A stretch of 64,000 nucleotides of DNA. Source: Ilyonectria destructans. Lineage: Eukaryota; Ascomycota; Sordariomycetes; Hypocreales; Nectriaceae. This document shows, one piece after another, positions 23,439 to 34,796 of the stretch (the stretch's first letter is position 1; every line of letters starts with the position of its first letter). The stretch spans positions 5,518,001 to 5,582,000 of the forward strand of contig JAHEWK010000002.1 in assembly GCA_020740775.1 (NCBI GenBank), written 5' to 3'. Under the pieces are notes generated by a model that ran no database searches, was not told the DNA's origin, and worked only from the letters and a program-made list of their open reading frames with translations. A program made the translations under genes and the position numbers.

Positions 23439-25383
23439 TCCTCGTCTAGGGAGAAGCAGGAGAATTGGTTGGTTTAGGTGAGAGAGGCGTTGGAGATGTG
23501 TTGCGTAGGTGATGCACGGTCGGCCGCCCGCTTTCGCGATGAGGTTCTTTGGCGTTGAGGACGTGTGCGATTATACCGGGTTTGTGTGGAGCTAAGAAGC
23601 GAGGGTTAAACGAACGGGCGTTATTCTGGGGTGACAAGGGAAGAAGATTTACCTGAAGGATAATTTGACTCGGTCAGTTGAAACGGAGATAGAATAGTTC
23701 ACATACAAGTTTTCACATAGCGGTCTGAGTTTTCAGATACATTCTCCTTCGTCTTTAGACGGGATGCTCGGTGGGGAGAAGAATTCCAAATACCTACAGT
23801 GGGGAGACAAAAGTTCCGCGTTATCGCCCCACTGACGCATCTTCCTCTCAGCCTTTAAATTTCGCTCTGCTTTTTCTTTCTTTAATAACTGTTCTATAAA
23901 GAACAGCTCGTCATGCTAGAACAGTGCAGCTTACAACATTTGAAAGACATTTCGAAACTTGACAAGTTCAGGGCTTGCATTCACTTGTGATCTGCACCAC
24001 TCTCGGGATTTGCTGGCGCGTGGCACTCAGTAACAGCAACCGTTTTCGGCAGAGAGCGCGTCGTGTGCGAGGAGGTTGTTTCCTGTGCCAGTCGCTGGCT
24101 TATCCTGTACGACAGCTGCTGGCTAAACCAGTGGAGATCCAGGGAGGCAACAGCTTGATTCCTTTGCTTTACTTTTTTTCGCCCATTGAGGCGAGAATGA
24201 AAATAGTCGAGTGTAGGGTTCAGGACACGGAAACCGTCCGGCGACGTTCAATCGAGATTCGACCCACTCATATACTCGGCCTCCCGCAGCTATCTCTAGA
24301 GCCGCTAAAGATTATCTGTAAGAGTATAGAATAATTAGAGGCTATTAGGCCGATAGACTATATAGCAGAAGAGGTAGAAGCTATCTTAATATCTCAAAAC
24401 AGAACTAGTAAGCCATTAAGGATAGAGATACTTATAGGTTAATGTCTCCCGTAATATAGATATAGATTCGACCCTAGGTAGCTATCGCAGATGAAATTGT
24501 AGCTTCTTTAGTACAATTTAGGAGCTACAGCCTTCAGAACATCAGGATATATCTGCAATAGGACGTACTCAGGTATATCTACGTACAAGACAAAGTCAGT
24601 CGCACAATCTCATAATGGATAGACCCAAGCTTACTTAGGGAATAGATGGGGATAGCATATAACAGCTATAGGATGGCGATGGGCTGGATATTGACGCTGG
24701 TGTGGATGTGTGAGTGGAATAATGATAACGCGTCACCAGGAATTATCACGACATATTCCCTGTGGAGATGCCATCTGTTGAAGGGACTAGGCATATCTAC
24801 CACATCCATCCAAGCCATAGGCATGGAGCTCCTCTTTTGCTTCGCTAGCTTAACAGGTGCGATTGGACGCATCGGAAGGACCGTGAGGTCAACACCTAAA
24901 TCACCGGAAGACACTGGACAGACGAAGATTGTCTCCTCCATACGAATACCAAGCTTCGTTACTCAAGGCTCCTTTAGGCAAATCGCTTGCGGTTTGTGTC
25001 TCCTGACCAGAGCGTTCCCGAAACAAGAAACCAAAGAGTGCTTGCGATGAAACGCGCTCTGCCGAATCTATACAGTCAATCGAAGATGACACCACCTAGC
25101 ATTGGACCAAAACACGTTTGCATGTCTTGCTTCCCATTACATAGCAGTCCCGTTCGTACTGAACGGAACGTGGTTGAAATACTTAAACCGTGCCTAGAGT
25201 TTTGCGACTGCTTCCCAATGTCCCCGCTTAACACTGATACAGGAAACAGTGTGATGCATTACCCAAGATACTTAGAAGATCAAATCGATGCAAGAGAAGG
25301 TCACAATTCTGGCGGTCGGATTTGGGAATATATTTAATTCTTTTGATGACACCACAAGACCCGCTTACTTCTGAGGTCGCTCT
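23439..25383. other. Gene-poor region with AT-rich decayed stretch
   Basis: No gene is supported. 24310-24620 is AT-rich, with TA-rich words and many stops, and looks like RIP-decayed repeat DNA. A 91-codon ATG frame on the minus strand (24941-24666) has no recognisable domain and is not called. The first few hundred bases hold the DUF7053 promoter. Confidence 0.5.
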
Positions 25384-26280
25384 TCAACCAGTGGCATCCG
25401 CATTTAAACGTCCCTTCTCCTTCAAGCCCCTGACAAGCCTGCAAGCAGCTTGGACAGCAAGCTTTGCCACAGTATCGCCGCCCTCCAGACGAGGATTGAA
25501 TGAGCAAATGACAAGGGACGTTGGGTCAACCTTTGTTGGGATCATATCCATAAGCCCCAAAAGGTCATCCGGTAAGAAACCACCAGGCGAAGGCCACTTG
25601 TTGACACGACCCAAAGACTCATCAAGAACATCCAAGTCCAGGTGAACATGGGCATTTCCGAGACTCCTTCGATCCAAAACGGCCGCCAAGCCAGCCACGA
25701 AGTCAACCTTCTTAGATGCATCACCCCAAACCACATCAACCTCGGCCTCTTGTACCGCTCGTCTTTGAATCTCAGAAATATCTCGGAGCCCACAATAGAT
25801 AACCCGTTTGATATCTAAGGGCTGGTGGCCAGGGACAGTCTTCATCAAAGTGTGCCAGCTCGTGCCAGTCATCATGGAGGCAGCCATAGCATCCAAATAT
25901 CCATTTTCATGCGTGGAAGGAGTGTCGAGATCATCGTGAGCGTCAAGCCAGAGGACGTCGAGATCAGGCATAGACTGGTTAAGGCCGGCCGCGGTTGCGG
26001 CACTAGCATAACAATTGCCAGAGAGGATGAGAGGAAATGAATTCCGAGATATAACCTGCGAAACTGCCTTCGAGATGCGGCGTAGGATTTCGAAGGTCCG
26101 TCCTATCTCGCCCTCAAACTCATCTACGGGGCCAATGTTGATGTATGAGACGGACGCAAATTCCTCAAGAGCTTGTTCAATTCCGTGGGATAGGATGCGA
26201 AGTGGTCCACCGCCGACCCGGTGATCGTAGACTCCCACATGGTAGGGAGCAACGATGAGGGTAATTGATGTGAAGATCAT
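25384..26280 (-). CDS. Arginase/ureohydrolase-fold protein with one atypical metal ligand
   Basis: Predicted binuclear-metal hydrolase of the arginase-agmatinase-formimidoylglutamase superfamily, 298 aa, single exon. The ATG was chosen in MIFTSITLIVAPYHVG because it gives the usual first strand of the fold. The DAHxD metal motif is present (WLDAHDDLD, about residue 135), as is the second Asp motif (HLDLDVLDES, about residue 220). The first motif, normally GG(D/N)H, reads SGNCYAS here, so the first metal-binding His is Cys. Variants with GNC or GDC occur in some arginase-like subfamilies, and their substrates are not well defined; calling this an L-arginase would go too far. No clear operon-like partner; the nearest gene is an MFS exporter 1.3 kb away on the same strand. 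Confidence 0.85.
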   Translation of the reverse strand: MIFTSITLIVAPYHVGVYDHRVGGGPLRILSHGIEQALEEFASVSYINIGPVDEFEGEIGRTFEILRRISKAVSQVISRNSFPLILSGNCYASAATAAGLNQSMPDLDVLWLDAHDDLDTPSTHENGYLDAMAASMMTGTSWHTLMKTVPGHQPLDIKRVIYCGLRDISEIQRRAVQEAEVDVVWGDASKKVDFVAGLAAVLDRRSLGNAHVHLDLDVLDESLGRVNKWPSPGGFLPDDLLGLMDMIPTKVDPTSLVICSFNPRLEGGDTVAKLAVQAACRLVRGLKEKGRLNADATG

Positions 26281-27604
26281 GACGTAATATATCGGCTTGG
26301 GGGACAGCCAAGGTGAATAATGCGGACTGAAATGACACAACGAGGGGGTCAGGGATCAAACATGTGTGGAAGTTTGTGGAAATTTATGTGGACAAAACGC
26401 TGCTCCGCGAGTTATTACTAGGATGACTAATGGCGTAACTGAGGTCCAATTGCTGTGGGGTTGAGGTTGGAGGCTTGCACGTCTTACCGAGTCTCAAGCA
26501 CAGCGAACAATGCAAGTTACTTGTGAGACCTGCTTGGCCTGAGGTTGAGACGACGTGTATCACCGCCTCCCTGCCTTTAGAAAGCCCGCCTACCCTGTGC
26601 CTCTCTAGGCCTTGGATAGACACGACCGTTACAAGAAAGATGTTAAATTCGGCTTATTTGTAAGCAAGTTACTGCCGTGCTAATGACCCATCGTAGCACT
26701 GGAGGACCTATAACAGTGGGCTACGACTTATTCCCATTTTCAACATATGGAGTTAGCGTAGAAGCATGTTCCATGCACAAGGTTGACCGGCTAAGCACTA
26801 CCCTGCGTTGTGCGTCAATGGTTCCGAATAAAGTTCCACACTTCGACTCCGTACGGAGTAGTCTTTGCTTACTAGTCTTTGCTGGGAGTCGGGTAAGTAG
26901 TACCCTATCTTTCGTTATCAAGCCTCCACAATGCTTGTCGTGGTTGGCTAATGCCTGACCTGCTGCTTCCCTGTTGCCCCATTTTGCCAAATTCATCTGG
27001 CCAGCCGTATCCACTACCTTGGCATCGCAATGTTGGCTTTCAGGGCGATGGAGTGGCGTCTCTACAAGATGCCTGGGGGGTGTGTACTTTAGCATGGGTC
27101 ACAAATAAGCACAGTTTGCACCGAAAGCAGTACCACTCCTTTGGGGAATGCTTGGCCATCACGGCGAGGGCGCATTGTCACTGCTCTGAACTGTGGTGGC
27201 GAGTTTGTCATCATCTGATCCCGAGGCCCCAATCATCGACGGGCCTAAAAATGTCACGACTTCCACCCTGTCCACGAAGCGATGCGTTGGACAAATGTCA
27301 TCAAGATCAGTGTTCGAGCTAATGGTAATCTGTACCGCAAACTGAGTTTTGGAGAGATGCAGAAGATGTCGATTCGAAGAGCCTCTACTAGACCCTTATT
27401 TTCAGAAGTGCGGATTGTTTCCGTTCGGCGTCGGAGCATCAACTTTGGGGCTCCTAGTCGTAAGACTGCGGATCCGTGACTTATCTGATCAGGCATATGT
27501 TATATATTAGGCAGGCCAGGCAGACTGGATCTGCTCAGCTGGAATGTTGCACTTCTACAAATAAACGACACCGAACCGTCAATGCTCCAATGACTGTTGA
27601 CTAT
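26281..27604. other. Intergenic, no gene seen
   Basis: 1.3 kb between two minus-strand genes. It contains the perfect palindrome ACTCCGTACGGAGT at about 26845-26858. I find no supported coding region or repeat. Confidence 0.5.
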
Positions 27605-29554
27605 TTAGCAATGAAAAGGCTTCGGGAAGAAGTGTTTAGGGAAAAAAAGGCATGATATGAAACTTACGACCGCAAATTTGCTTCTTTTCCTGATATGCTC
27701 CCCGTAGAAGGCTAAAACCCAAGGGATTATCGTCAAGATAGTCGCAATAGCGCCGAGGAGACCGCCAGCGGCATCCTCTCCCAGATTCGTGAATAGCGGG
27801 CCAACAGCTAGGGGGAATGCACCGCCAAGCATATTCCTGCAGAAGGACTGGCTAGCCAATGCCGATGATGCGTAGGACTGGTAGCTGTCGGCGAAATAGT
27901 TGAAGGTGGAAAGATAGATGAAATATATGCCCATGGTAGCCAAAGCTATGGCAATAGCGGGCACTATCCAGTGTATTGAGGGGTCAAAAGTGAATCCGAA
28001 GAGATAAAGACCAATCGGTAGTAGAACAGACGTTATGCATGTTGGGTATAGTCTCGATTCCGGCGCTTCCACTGGAAACCTGCGCCGCATAAAATCCCAG
28101 AATTTGCTTTCCCGATTTTCGGTGGTTGCCGTCCTGTGCTGCCAACTTGGATGTTCAAGCAGCCTTTCTTGGTATATACCAAGAGCAGTCGCGAGAATAG
28201 ATCCAACAACCATGGAAGCAAACACATATCCCGTCTGCTCGATATTGAACGAATACTGACGTGAGAATATCAGTGGTATCGAGCCGAACGTGAGGTATAG
28301 AATTGCCCAAGCAAAGGACACCCAGAGCGAGAAGTAAAAGATAATGGAGTCGGTGAAGAGAAGGTGGAACGGCCGCGAGACAGAAGCTGAGATCAGCGCA
28401 GTAACTGACATTCCGTGCTCGCCCTGTTCGGTAATCCATCGGATTCGTTGCAGCTCCAAGCCCCGAGGCGATGTCTCTTGCGCACGCGAAGGTGCTTGGA
28501 ATGCCTTGAACCTTTCGACACTGCTCGAAAACTGTGACTGTTGATCCGTGACGGCGTTGGGGACCCAAGCTCCGTAAACGCCCCTCTGCTCCAATTTCTC
28601 ATACCATCGGTTCAGCCGGTCTGCTTTCCGTTGTAGCAGAACGCTCGCTCTCGTCTCATAGAAGAAGGCAGTAATAGCAAGCATCAGGACAGTACCATAT
28701 ATAGCCTGGTGCCAAAAGATCCACCGCCAGGGCGCTGTTGGCCCTGTCATCTCATACCCCTCGCCGCCCACCCGCTGTACTATTACACTTGACAATAGAG
28801 GACCCAAGCCTGTGCCGATAAACACGCTTCCGCTGAATAGGGCCATCGGGGTGTTTCTCTCATCTTTGTGCCACAAATCAGTGATTAGGCCCCCGACCAT
28901 AGCACTGAAGACACTGCCGCCCGTGCCGCACAGGAAACGTGCGACAACCATGCCCGCCAAGTTGTTCACTATGCCGCACACAGCTTCAAAGGCCACATAG
29001 AAGAATCCGGCTACCACAAAGACGGGGTACCGTCCATTGATCTCGGAGAAAGGCGCCAAGACCATAGGGGCGAGCCCAAAGCCGGCCGTAAAGGACGTGA
29101 TGCCTGTGACCACCGCGAGCTGGGAGACTCCGAATTCAGAGGCCATAAGTGGAATGGGCGGAGAGTAGGAGCCGGCAGTATAGCCCGTTGCCACCATTGC
29201 GATGCAAGAGAGGCCCAGCATAGTGTTTTTGCGAGCTGTAGGCCATTCCATCGGATTGGTGTAGAGGCCAAGATCTGGAGCGGGAGGCAGATCGCTAGGA
29301 GAGGACCGGGCTAGAGCAATGGATGGTAGAATGGTGTCAAAGTTGAGGTAAAGTTTCGTGATAGGGGTGTCATTGTCAATCGGCTGAGGGGTTTCTGTAC
29401 CCGCTGGCCTCGGATCCAAGCACTTCTCGTCGACGGTTAAGAGGGCTTTGGTGTTGTCTCCATTGTTGCGATTTGATATGCCCTCCTGGCATCTCTGGCC
29501 AGGCTGAGAACTCGTGACTCTCCAGTCCTTCGTTGGAGGATGACACGTTGACAT
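27605..29554 (-). CDS. MFS transporter, DHA1-type drug:proton antiporter
   Basis: Twelve-helix major facilitator of 649 aa, expected to export small molecules (drugs, polyamines or metabolites) across the plasma membrane using the proton gradient. A hydrophilic N-terminus of about 105 residues precedes TM1. Motifs typical of the fungal DHA1 (TPO/FLU1-like) group are LAPFSEINGRYPVF in the TM2-TM3 loop, GTGGSVFSAMVGGLITDLW, and DERNTPMALFSG, followed by a long central loop. The last ~15 codons after HIRKRSKFAV look non-native: a good donor (GTAAGT) lies there, so the true C-terminus may be spliced to a short final exon ending just downstream of 27605. No catalytic or regulatory site is visible. 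Confidence 0.92.
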   Translation of the reverse strand: MSTCHPPTKDWRVTSSQPGQRCQEGISNRNNGDNTKALLTVDEKCLDPRPAGTETPQPIDNDTPITKLYLNFDTILPSIALARSSPSDLPPAPDLGLYTNPMEWPTARKNTMLGLSCIAMVATGYTAGSYSPPIPLMASEFGVSQLAVVTGITSFTAGFGLAPMVLAPFSEINGRYPVFVVAGFFYVAFEAVCGIVNNLAGMVVARFLCGTGGSVFSAMVGGLITDLWHKDERNTPMALFSGSVFIGTGLGPLLSSVIVQRVGGEGYEMTGPTAPWRWIFWHQAIYGTVLMLAITAFFYETRASVLLQRKADRLNRWYEKLEQRGVYGAWVPNAVTDQQSQFSSSVERFKAFQAPSRAQETSPRGLELQRIRWITEQGEHGMSVTALISASVSRPFHLLFTDSIIFYFSLWVSFAWAILYLTFGSIPLIFSRQYSFNIEQTGYVFASMVVGSILATALGIYQERLLEHPSWQHRTATTENRESKFWDFMRRRFPVEAPESRLYPTCITSVLLPIGLYLFGFTFDPSIHWIVPAIAIALATMGIYFIYLSTFNYFADSYQSYASSALASQSFCRNMLGGAFPLAVGPLFTNLGEDAAGGLLGAIATILTIIPWVLAFYGEHIRKRSKFAVVSFISCLFFPKHFFPKPFHC

Positions 29555-30525
29555 TGGTGTTGACTCTGCCAGTAAGTTCCAAAGCGGAATTCGATCTCGA
29601 CATCACCCTTCGTTCAACTCAGAGAATGAAAGTTGCCTGCGCAAAGTGGTCAAACAGCGAAACTCATTCTTCCAGGCAGATTTACGGTACCCGGGGTTGA
29701 TAGGAGTATTTTCGGTTCACAATGAAAAGCCGCCTATTTTATGGCAATCAGTCATGTTATTACCGTAGAAACTCGGTCAACTCATCCGCTTAGCGGCACT
29801 AATTTTATCTACCTCTACAAAGGGTAGCAAATCAAATAGCTTATTTGTGTCGATTTCATGGTTAACAGTGGAATTATGGAGATAAACAAAACTGGAGATG
29901 CTATGTGGTTGAGTTGACCGTGTTTCTGCAGTAACGGAACACGAAGTAATTGGCCCAAAGCTATAATTGCCGAAGTTCGGGACCGGGGGTGATTTGTTGG
30001 GGGGCCAAACTCCACTCTGCTTATAAAGATTCAGGTCCGGGAAAGCAGTACCCGGATGCCAAGGCCCAAGGATCAAAAATGATCTGGAGGGCAGGCACAC
30101 CCCATCCGTTGATCCACGAGACCTAGCTTAGTATGTTCTTAATTGAGCTCCATCAGTGCCAGGCTACATGTCTTGGCCCGCAGCAAAGGTTGTTTCTCTC
30201 CCTAGATATCCACTGCCAGTGGCTTCCTTCTTGTTGAACGGAGGAAATTCACGGTCAGCTGTTGAGGGTGAATCAAGCAAAGCCTGACCAACATGGTAAT
30301 TTGTACATCTGGATAGTATCGACTGGTAGATTAATTTCTTTCTGTGGCTAAGATTTCAATAAGCGAGTGACTGACTGCAGCAATTAGACACACCGAGTCA
30401 GTGAACTAACAACCATGAAAATATGTATTCAATTGTTTAGTTGTAAAACTGATAGTAGCTGAATAAGACATGTGATAGTCACTCTCATCTCCAACTCGAC
30501 CGTTGCAAAATTGCAATTATACACC
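29555..30525. other. Intergenic, promoter of the MFS exporter
   Basis: About 970 bp between the MFS start codon and the 3' end of the sugar transporter gene. Moderately AT-rich, with no supported gene. Confidence 0.5.
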
Positions 30526-32239
30526 CTAAGCCACCATCGTCTCTTTATTTTGCAAGTCACCATTGAGTTGAGTGCGATGCACAACGGACTCTCCAACCAG
30601 TGTGATCGCAACGTCATCGCCAAATTTTGCTGCGACCTCTTCCAATGAAAGACCCTTCGTCTCCGGAAAGGTCAGGGCAATCACGACGGTTGAGATGATT
30701 GAACAGCAAAGCGTCACCAGATAAAACCTCCACTGGATGTTTGCGAAAGCGGTGGGTGCAGCCATCAGCATGATCAGAGATCCGCAGAATAGTCCTCCGA
30801 TAGACAGTGAGAACCCCTTCGCACGCAGGTGCGTCGGCCAAATTTCGCAGGCGTACACGTAGGTTGACGCATCGATGCAGCAGGCGTAAAAGGTCTGGTG
30901 GAGGAAGAGAAAGAAAACCGCTGCGATATTTCCACCAGTGTTGTTTGTACCCGAAAACAGGGCAAGCATCACTATTTCGCCAAGAAGAGCGATACAGCAA
31001 CCAGCCAAGCCTATCACCAGGAGCCATCGACGACCAATAACATCAAGTAGATTCGCGTTGATAATGTTGCAAGGGAACCCGAGTGTGATCCAACCAGCAG
31101 TTATCATCAGAGTCTCGGCTTGCCCATAACCGAGCAAAGCATACAGAGACGGGCCATAGTTGATGATGATCATGGTTCCGGTGAGTTGTGCGGAGAATAG
31201 GGTGAAGAATCCTATTAGTGCTCTTCTGCGGTAGTGAGCAACTGCAAAGATTGATTTCCAGCTAGATGGCAGAGTGCGTTCAAAGGCCAACTGTGTTTTA
31301 ATCTGGTTGAACTCGTCGTCGGCTAAAGTGCCATCCGCGTCTGCACCTTTGTGGATTTTGTTTAAGATGTGACGCGCTGTTTCTTCGTTGCTGTTCTTAA
31401 CCACTGTTGCAACGATTAGCTAAACATAATGCAAAAATTGACCTGGTGGAACTAACACCATCGAGGCGACTCTGGAATGGCTTTGATGATGGACGCCAAT
31501 GCCAAAGGTGGAATGACCTGGATCGCGAGAGGTACTCGCCACTGCGTATTGCTGGCATCCACGTAGAAGAATGCAAACCCTAGCCAGGTTGCAGTTGAGT
31601 AGCCGATCAGGATGGAAACACCTGCAATTTCCCTTTAGCAATAGCACTCCAGGTAATAAGATTCAACACATCTGCGTACCATGAAGGCCAACCAAGAGAC
31701 CTCGAGCGTGAGGAGGCGCGACTTCACTCTGCCACAGCGGCGTGAGGAGGACGATGGCGCCAACTCCGAGCCCCGTGACAAACCTAGCAGCCATGAACAT
31801 TGCGATATGAGCTGAACCAGCCTGCAAGGCCCCCCCAACCACGCAGAACACGCATGACGTGAAGATGGCGGTAAGCCGTCCGAACCTGTCGGCTACATAA
31901 CCGCCGGCAAGGGCGCCAAGCAGGCCGCCCGCTTGGAACAAGCCATTGATGCCACCTTCGATCTGATGGGTGTTGCTGATCCTGTCGAGGTTGAAGTAAT
32001 CCCGGAACGACGGCTGGCCGAGCGTAGTACTGATGATGGCAGAACAATCTGCACACACAATGGTCGGTTAAAGAGAAGCAAGGTAACGGGGAGGCTACGA
32101 CGTACATCCATAAGTAATACTTCCGAAACAGGCGAACATAATAATCTACTTGACGTCAGCCTTTGTCGTGGTTCTCATTTGGGAATGCCCTTACCCGAAG
32201 ATTATACATCGTGATGCTGCTGCTGATTGAGTTGAACAT
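30526..32239 (-). CDS. MFS sugar:proton symporter (SP family)
   Basis: Predicted plasma-membrane sugar importer of 498 aa. Model: complement(join(30526..31403, 31457..31621, 31680..32048, 32106..32145, 32195..32239)); introns of 49-58 bp join in phase and rebuild family motifs across every junction, for example FACFGSITYGYCSAII and IPESPRWLVKN. Other signature blocks are GGYVADRFGR (loop 2-3), CEIWPTHLRAKG (loop 8-9 region) and FPETKGLSLEE before the C-terminal tail. Twelve membrane segments are expected. The fungal family includes transporters for glucose, xylose, lactose, quinate and others, so the substrate is open. It is divergent from the nitrilase gene, sharing an 820-bp promoter region, which suggests co-regulation. 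Confidence 0.95.
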
Positions 32240-33060
32240 GGCTACTGGTTGGAAATTTCCAAAGGTGTGAGGGTTTGCGGTTCAAAAAGACACCCTTGTG
32301 TATCTGAAATGAGCTCGATCTTGTAGAAATTTACCTCGAGCCAAGACCGCGAGGTTATATACGTGGTTATTTTCGCGGGACTTGACTGCCCTATCTATGT
32401 TGTCGCTATCTTCTGCAATCGCGCAATCCTCTATCTGCTAGACTGAAGTGAATCAGTTCTCTATCTCCCTATCTCATGTGGTTTGGGGGTGGTCGGGCGA
32501 AGATCATTCTTCGTATCTCCTTGACGGCGTTCGTCTCGCTGTCAACAGGCCTGGGGTTCAACTGGCCTGGAGGGACCTAACAGGCATGGTTCACGGAAGT
32601 AATGAGCATTCGCTGCGATTGGATGATAAGAATCGGACCATGCTCCGCCCGAAGTTAGCTTTGTTAATAGGGTAGTCCTTTCACGCCCCACATCCAGGAG
32701 AGTAGTTGTTAGTGCCATGTGCATCCGCTCCCCAACAGGGGGCGAAAAAGGTGTCCTGATGTGTATGAACGCTTGAACCTGACTCTTGACACCTGGATCC
32801 ACCGACTCTAGACTGCTCCGCAAGTAGTCAGTCATCGGACATTTGCATCTTGCTGTATCAGTGGAGTGAACAATACTCAGTCAGGATAGGATACTGCTTG
32901 CCCGTGATAGACTAGGAACAGGGAGACTTACCGGGTTCGTCAGCTGTGGCTCCCCACCCACGGCTCAATTCGAGGGTTTAAGGCTGAACCGTACCTCTGG
33001 AAGTGCCATGCTCGAAATTGTCTGTATTGCGCGCATATCATAATCCCTTTGTATCCCAAA
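32240..33060. promoter_or_regulatory. Divergent promoter between sugar transporter and nitrilase
   Basis: The two start codons face away from each other across 821 bp, so both promoters lie here. No gene is seen. I cannot assign specific sites. Confidence 0.5.
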
Positions 33061-34141
33061 ATGAGCGCCAAGGTCAAGATCGCCGCTGTGCAGGCTGAAC
33101 CGGCTTGGAATGACCTCCAAGGAAGCGTTGACAAGTGCATTTCCCTCATTGAGCAGGCTGCAGGAGACGGTGCCAATGTCGTCGGATTCCCTGAAGTCTT
33201 TATCCCGGGATACCCATGGTAAGCATGTATTCTCGGACCTGTTCCTTCTGGACCTTTGACTTATTTACTGAAGGAGTATCTGGGCACAACCACCCACCGC
33301 AAACGCTCCGTACATGAACGAGTACTTCAAGAACTCGCTGGTCAGAGATTCAGATGAGATGCGCCGCATCCAAGCTACAGTGAAGGCCGCAGGGGTCTTC
33401 TGTGTCCTTGGGTATAGTGAGCGCTACAATGGTACGCTGTATATTGCACAGGTAGGTGTCGCCTCCGTCGCTCCATAATCGCCACCTGCGCCGAGGCTGA
33501 CAGATGATGAAAAGTCATTTATCGACGAGGATGGAGTTATAGTCCATCACAGACGCAAGATTAAGCCTACTCATGTCGAGCGTGGCTACTGGGGAGACGG
33601 GCAAGGAGAATCACTGCAGGTCGTGGTGCCGTCTTCGTTTGGAAACATTGGCGCGCTGAACTGTTGGGAGCACACTCAGCCGCTTCTACGATACTACGAG
33701 TACACGCAGGACCCCGACATCCACGTTGCCAGCTGGCCTGGTGTCTGGACGCCCAATAGTTCCGACTGGCCGCATCACATTTCGCCATCATGCAACCAAG
33801 CATTCAACCGAGTCACAGCAATGGAAGGATGCTGTTACGTGCTGGTGGCCACCCAGGTCATGAGCGAGAAGAACAAGGAAAAGACGGGCTTGAAGGACTT
33901 TGACTACGCCGATTGCCCAGGAGGTGGTTTTAGCATGATCTTCTCGCCGTTTGGAGAAGAGCTATGCAAGCCGTTGCCAGCGGGTGAGGAGGGGATTCTA
34001 TATGCCGAAGTTGATCTGGAGGTGAAGTACAAGGCGAAACAGAACTTGGACCTTGTTGGTCATTACGGGAGGCCCGACCAGCTCACCTTGACGGTCAATC
34101 GGAACCCGGGGAAGCACATGATCTTTGCTGTTACGAAATGA
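33061..34141 (+). CDS. Nitrilase (carbon-nitrogen hydrolase)
   Basis: Predicted nitrilase converting a nitrile to the carboxylic acid and ammonia (or a related C-N hydrolysis). Model: join(33061..33218, 33274..33451, 33515..34141), 320 aa; introns of 55 and 63 bp close in phase and rebuild FIPGYPWSIWAQ and LYIAQSFIDE. The catalytic triad is complete: Glu45 in [12 protein letters not shown], a Lys near 127 in [11 protein letters not shown], and Cys162 in GALNCWEH. The block GYPWSIW and the motif [17 protein letters not shown] fit true fungal nitrilases rather than amidases or beta-ureidopropionases. No signal peptide, so cytosolic. Neighbours are a sugar transporter (divergent) and a Zn2Cys6 regulator (downstream), which suggests substrate-induced use of a nitrile. 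Confidence 0.95.
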
Positions 34142-34796
34142 AACCTACCCAATAGACCGGAGGGGGGACTAGAGGTTCAATAGCGGTAAAAGCAAAAAAG
34201 AAAAGAAAAAAAGAAAAAGAAAAGACCAAACCCGAGCTCAACAGTGATAGGAAGTATTAAATACCGTTACCACGACGTCTGCTGTGCCCTATGACTTTTG
34301 TATATAGACTCTATTTTGACGGTTCAGTGCCTAATTCACATTCGGTGTCACCATGACTCGAGTTACGAGCCCTTAAAACTCATTTTGGCACCACCGCAAA
34401 CCCTATCTGATCAGGTTGCGACTTCATGCTTGGAATGACTAAAGTGCGGGGTCCGCGGCAGCACTGTAGTATGCACTAGAAATGAGCAGGGGAAAAGGAG
34501 CCAATACCGGTACGGCTATCTCAATTGAAGAGAGGTACAAGGGTATTCCGCTGTAACTTAGCGATGGTATTGTCTTGATCATCCCCTTGGATCCAGACCC
34601 TTGGATCTAGCCCCTTCGAGACATTGTCCTAGCCGATGGACTCTCCTTGCTTAGTCACCCTTGCCGCCTGATCTTCCTGGATGACATGGGGCAATGTCAC
34701 CTTCTTTCTTCTTGGCGTCCATCTCTGCAGACTCCATCTCCCGAGCGACCTCTTGAATCTGCAATTTGAGCAACAAACCATCCCAAACACGGCTAA
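34142..34796. other. Intergenic, promoter of the Zn2Cys6 regulator
   Basis: Contains an A/G-rich run just after the nitrilase stop codon (about 34190-34230) and no supported gene. Confidence 0.5.

Noticed and set aside
24666..24941. 91-codon ATG frame on the minus strand
   Set aside because: No domain, no splice partners, next to decayed AT-rich DNA; not enough to call a gene.
25384..26280. Naming the arginase-fold gene as the urea-cycle L-arginase
   Set aside because: The first metal ligand is Cys, and overall motifs differ from known fungal arginases.
26845..26858. Perfect palindrome ACTCCGTACGGAGT
   Set aside because: A single 14-bp palindrome in an intergenic region is not enough to claim a binding site or element end.
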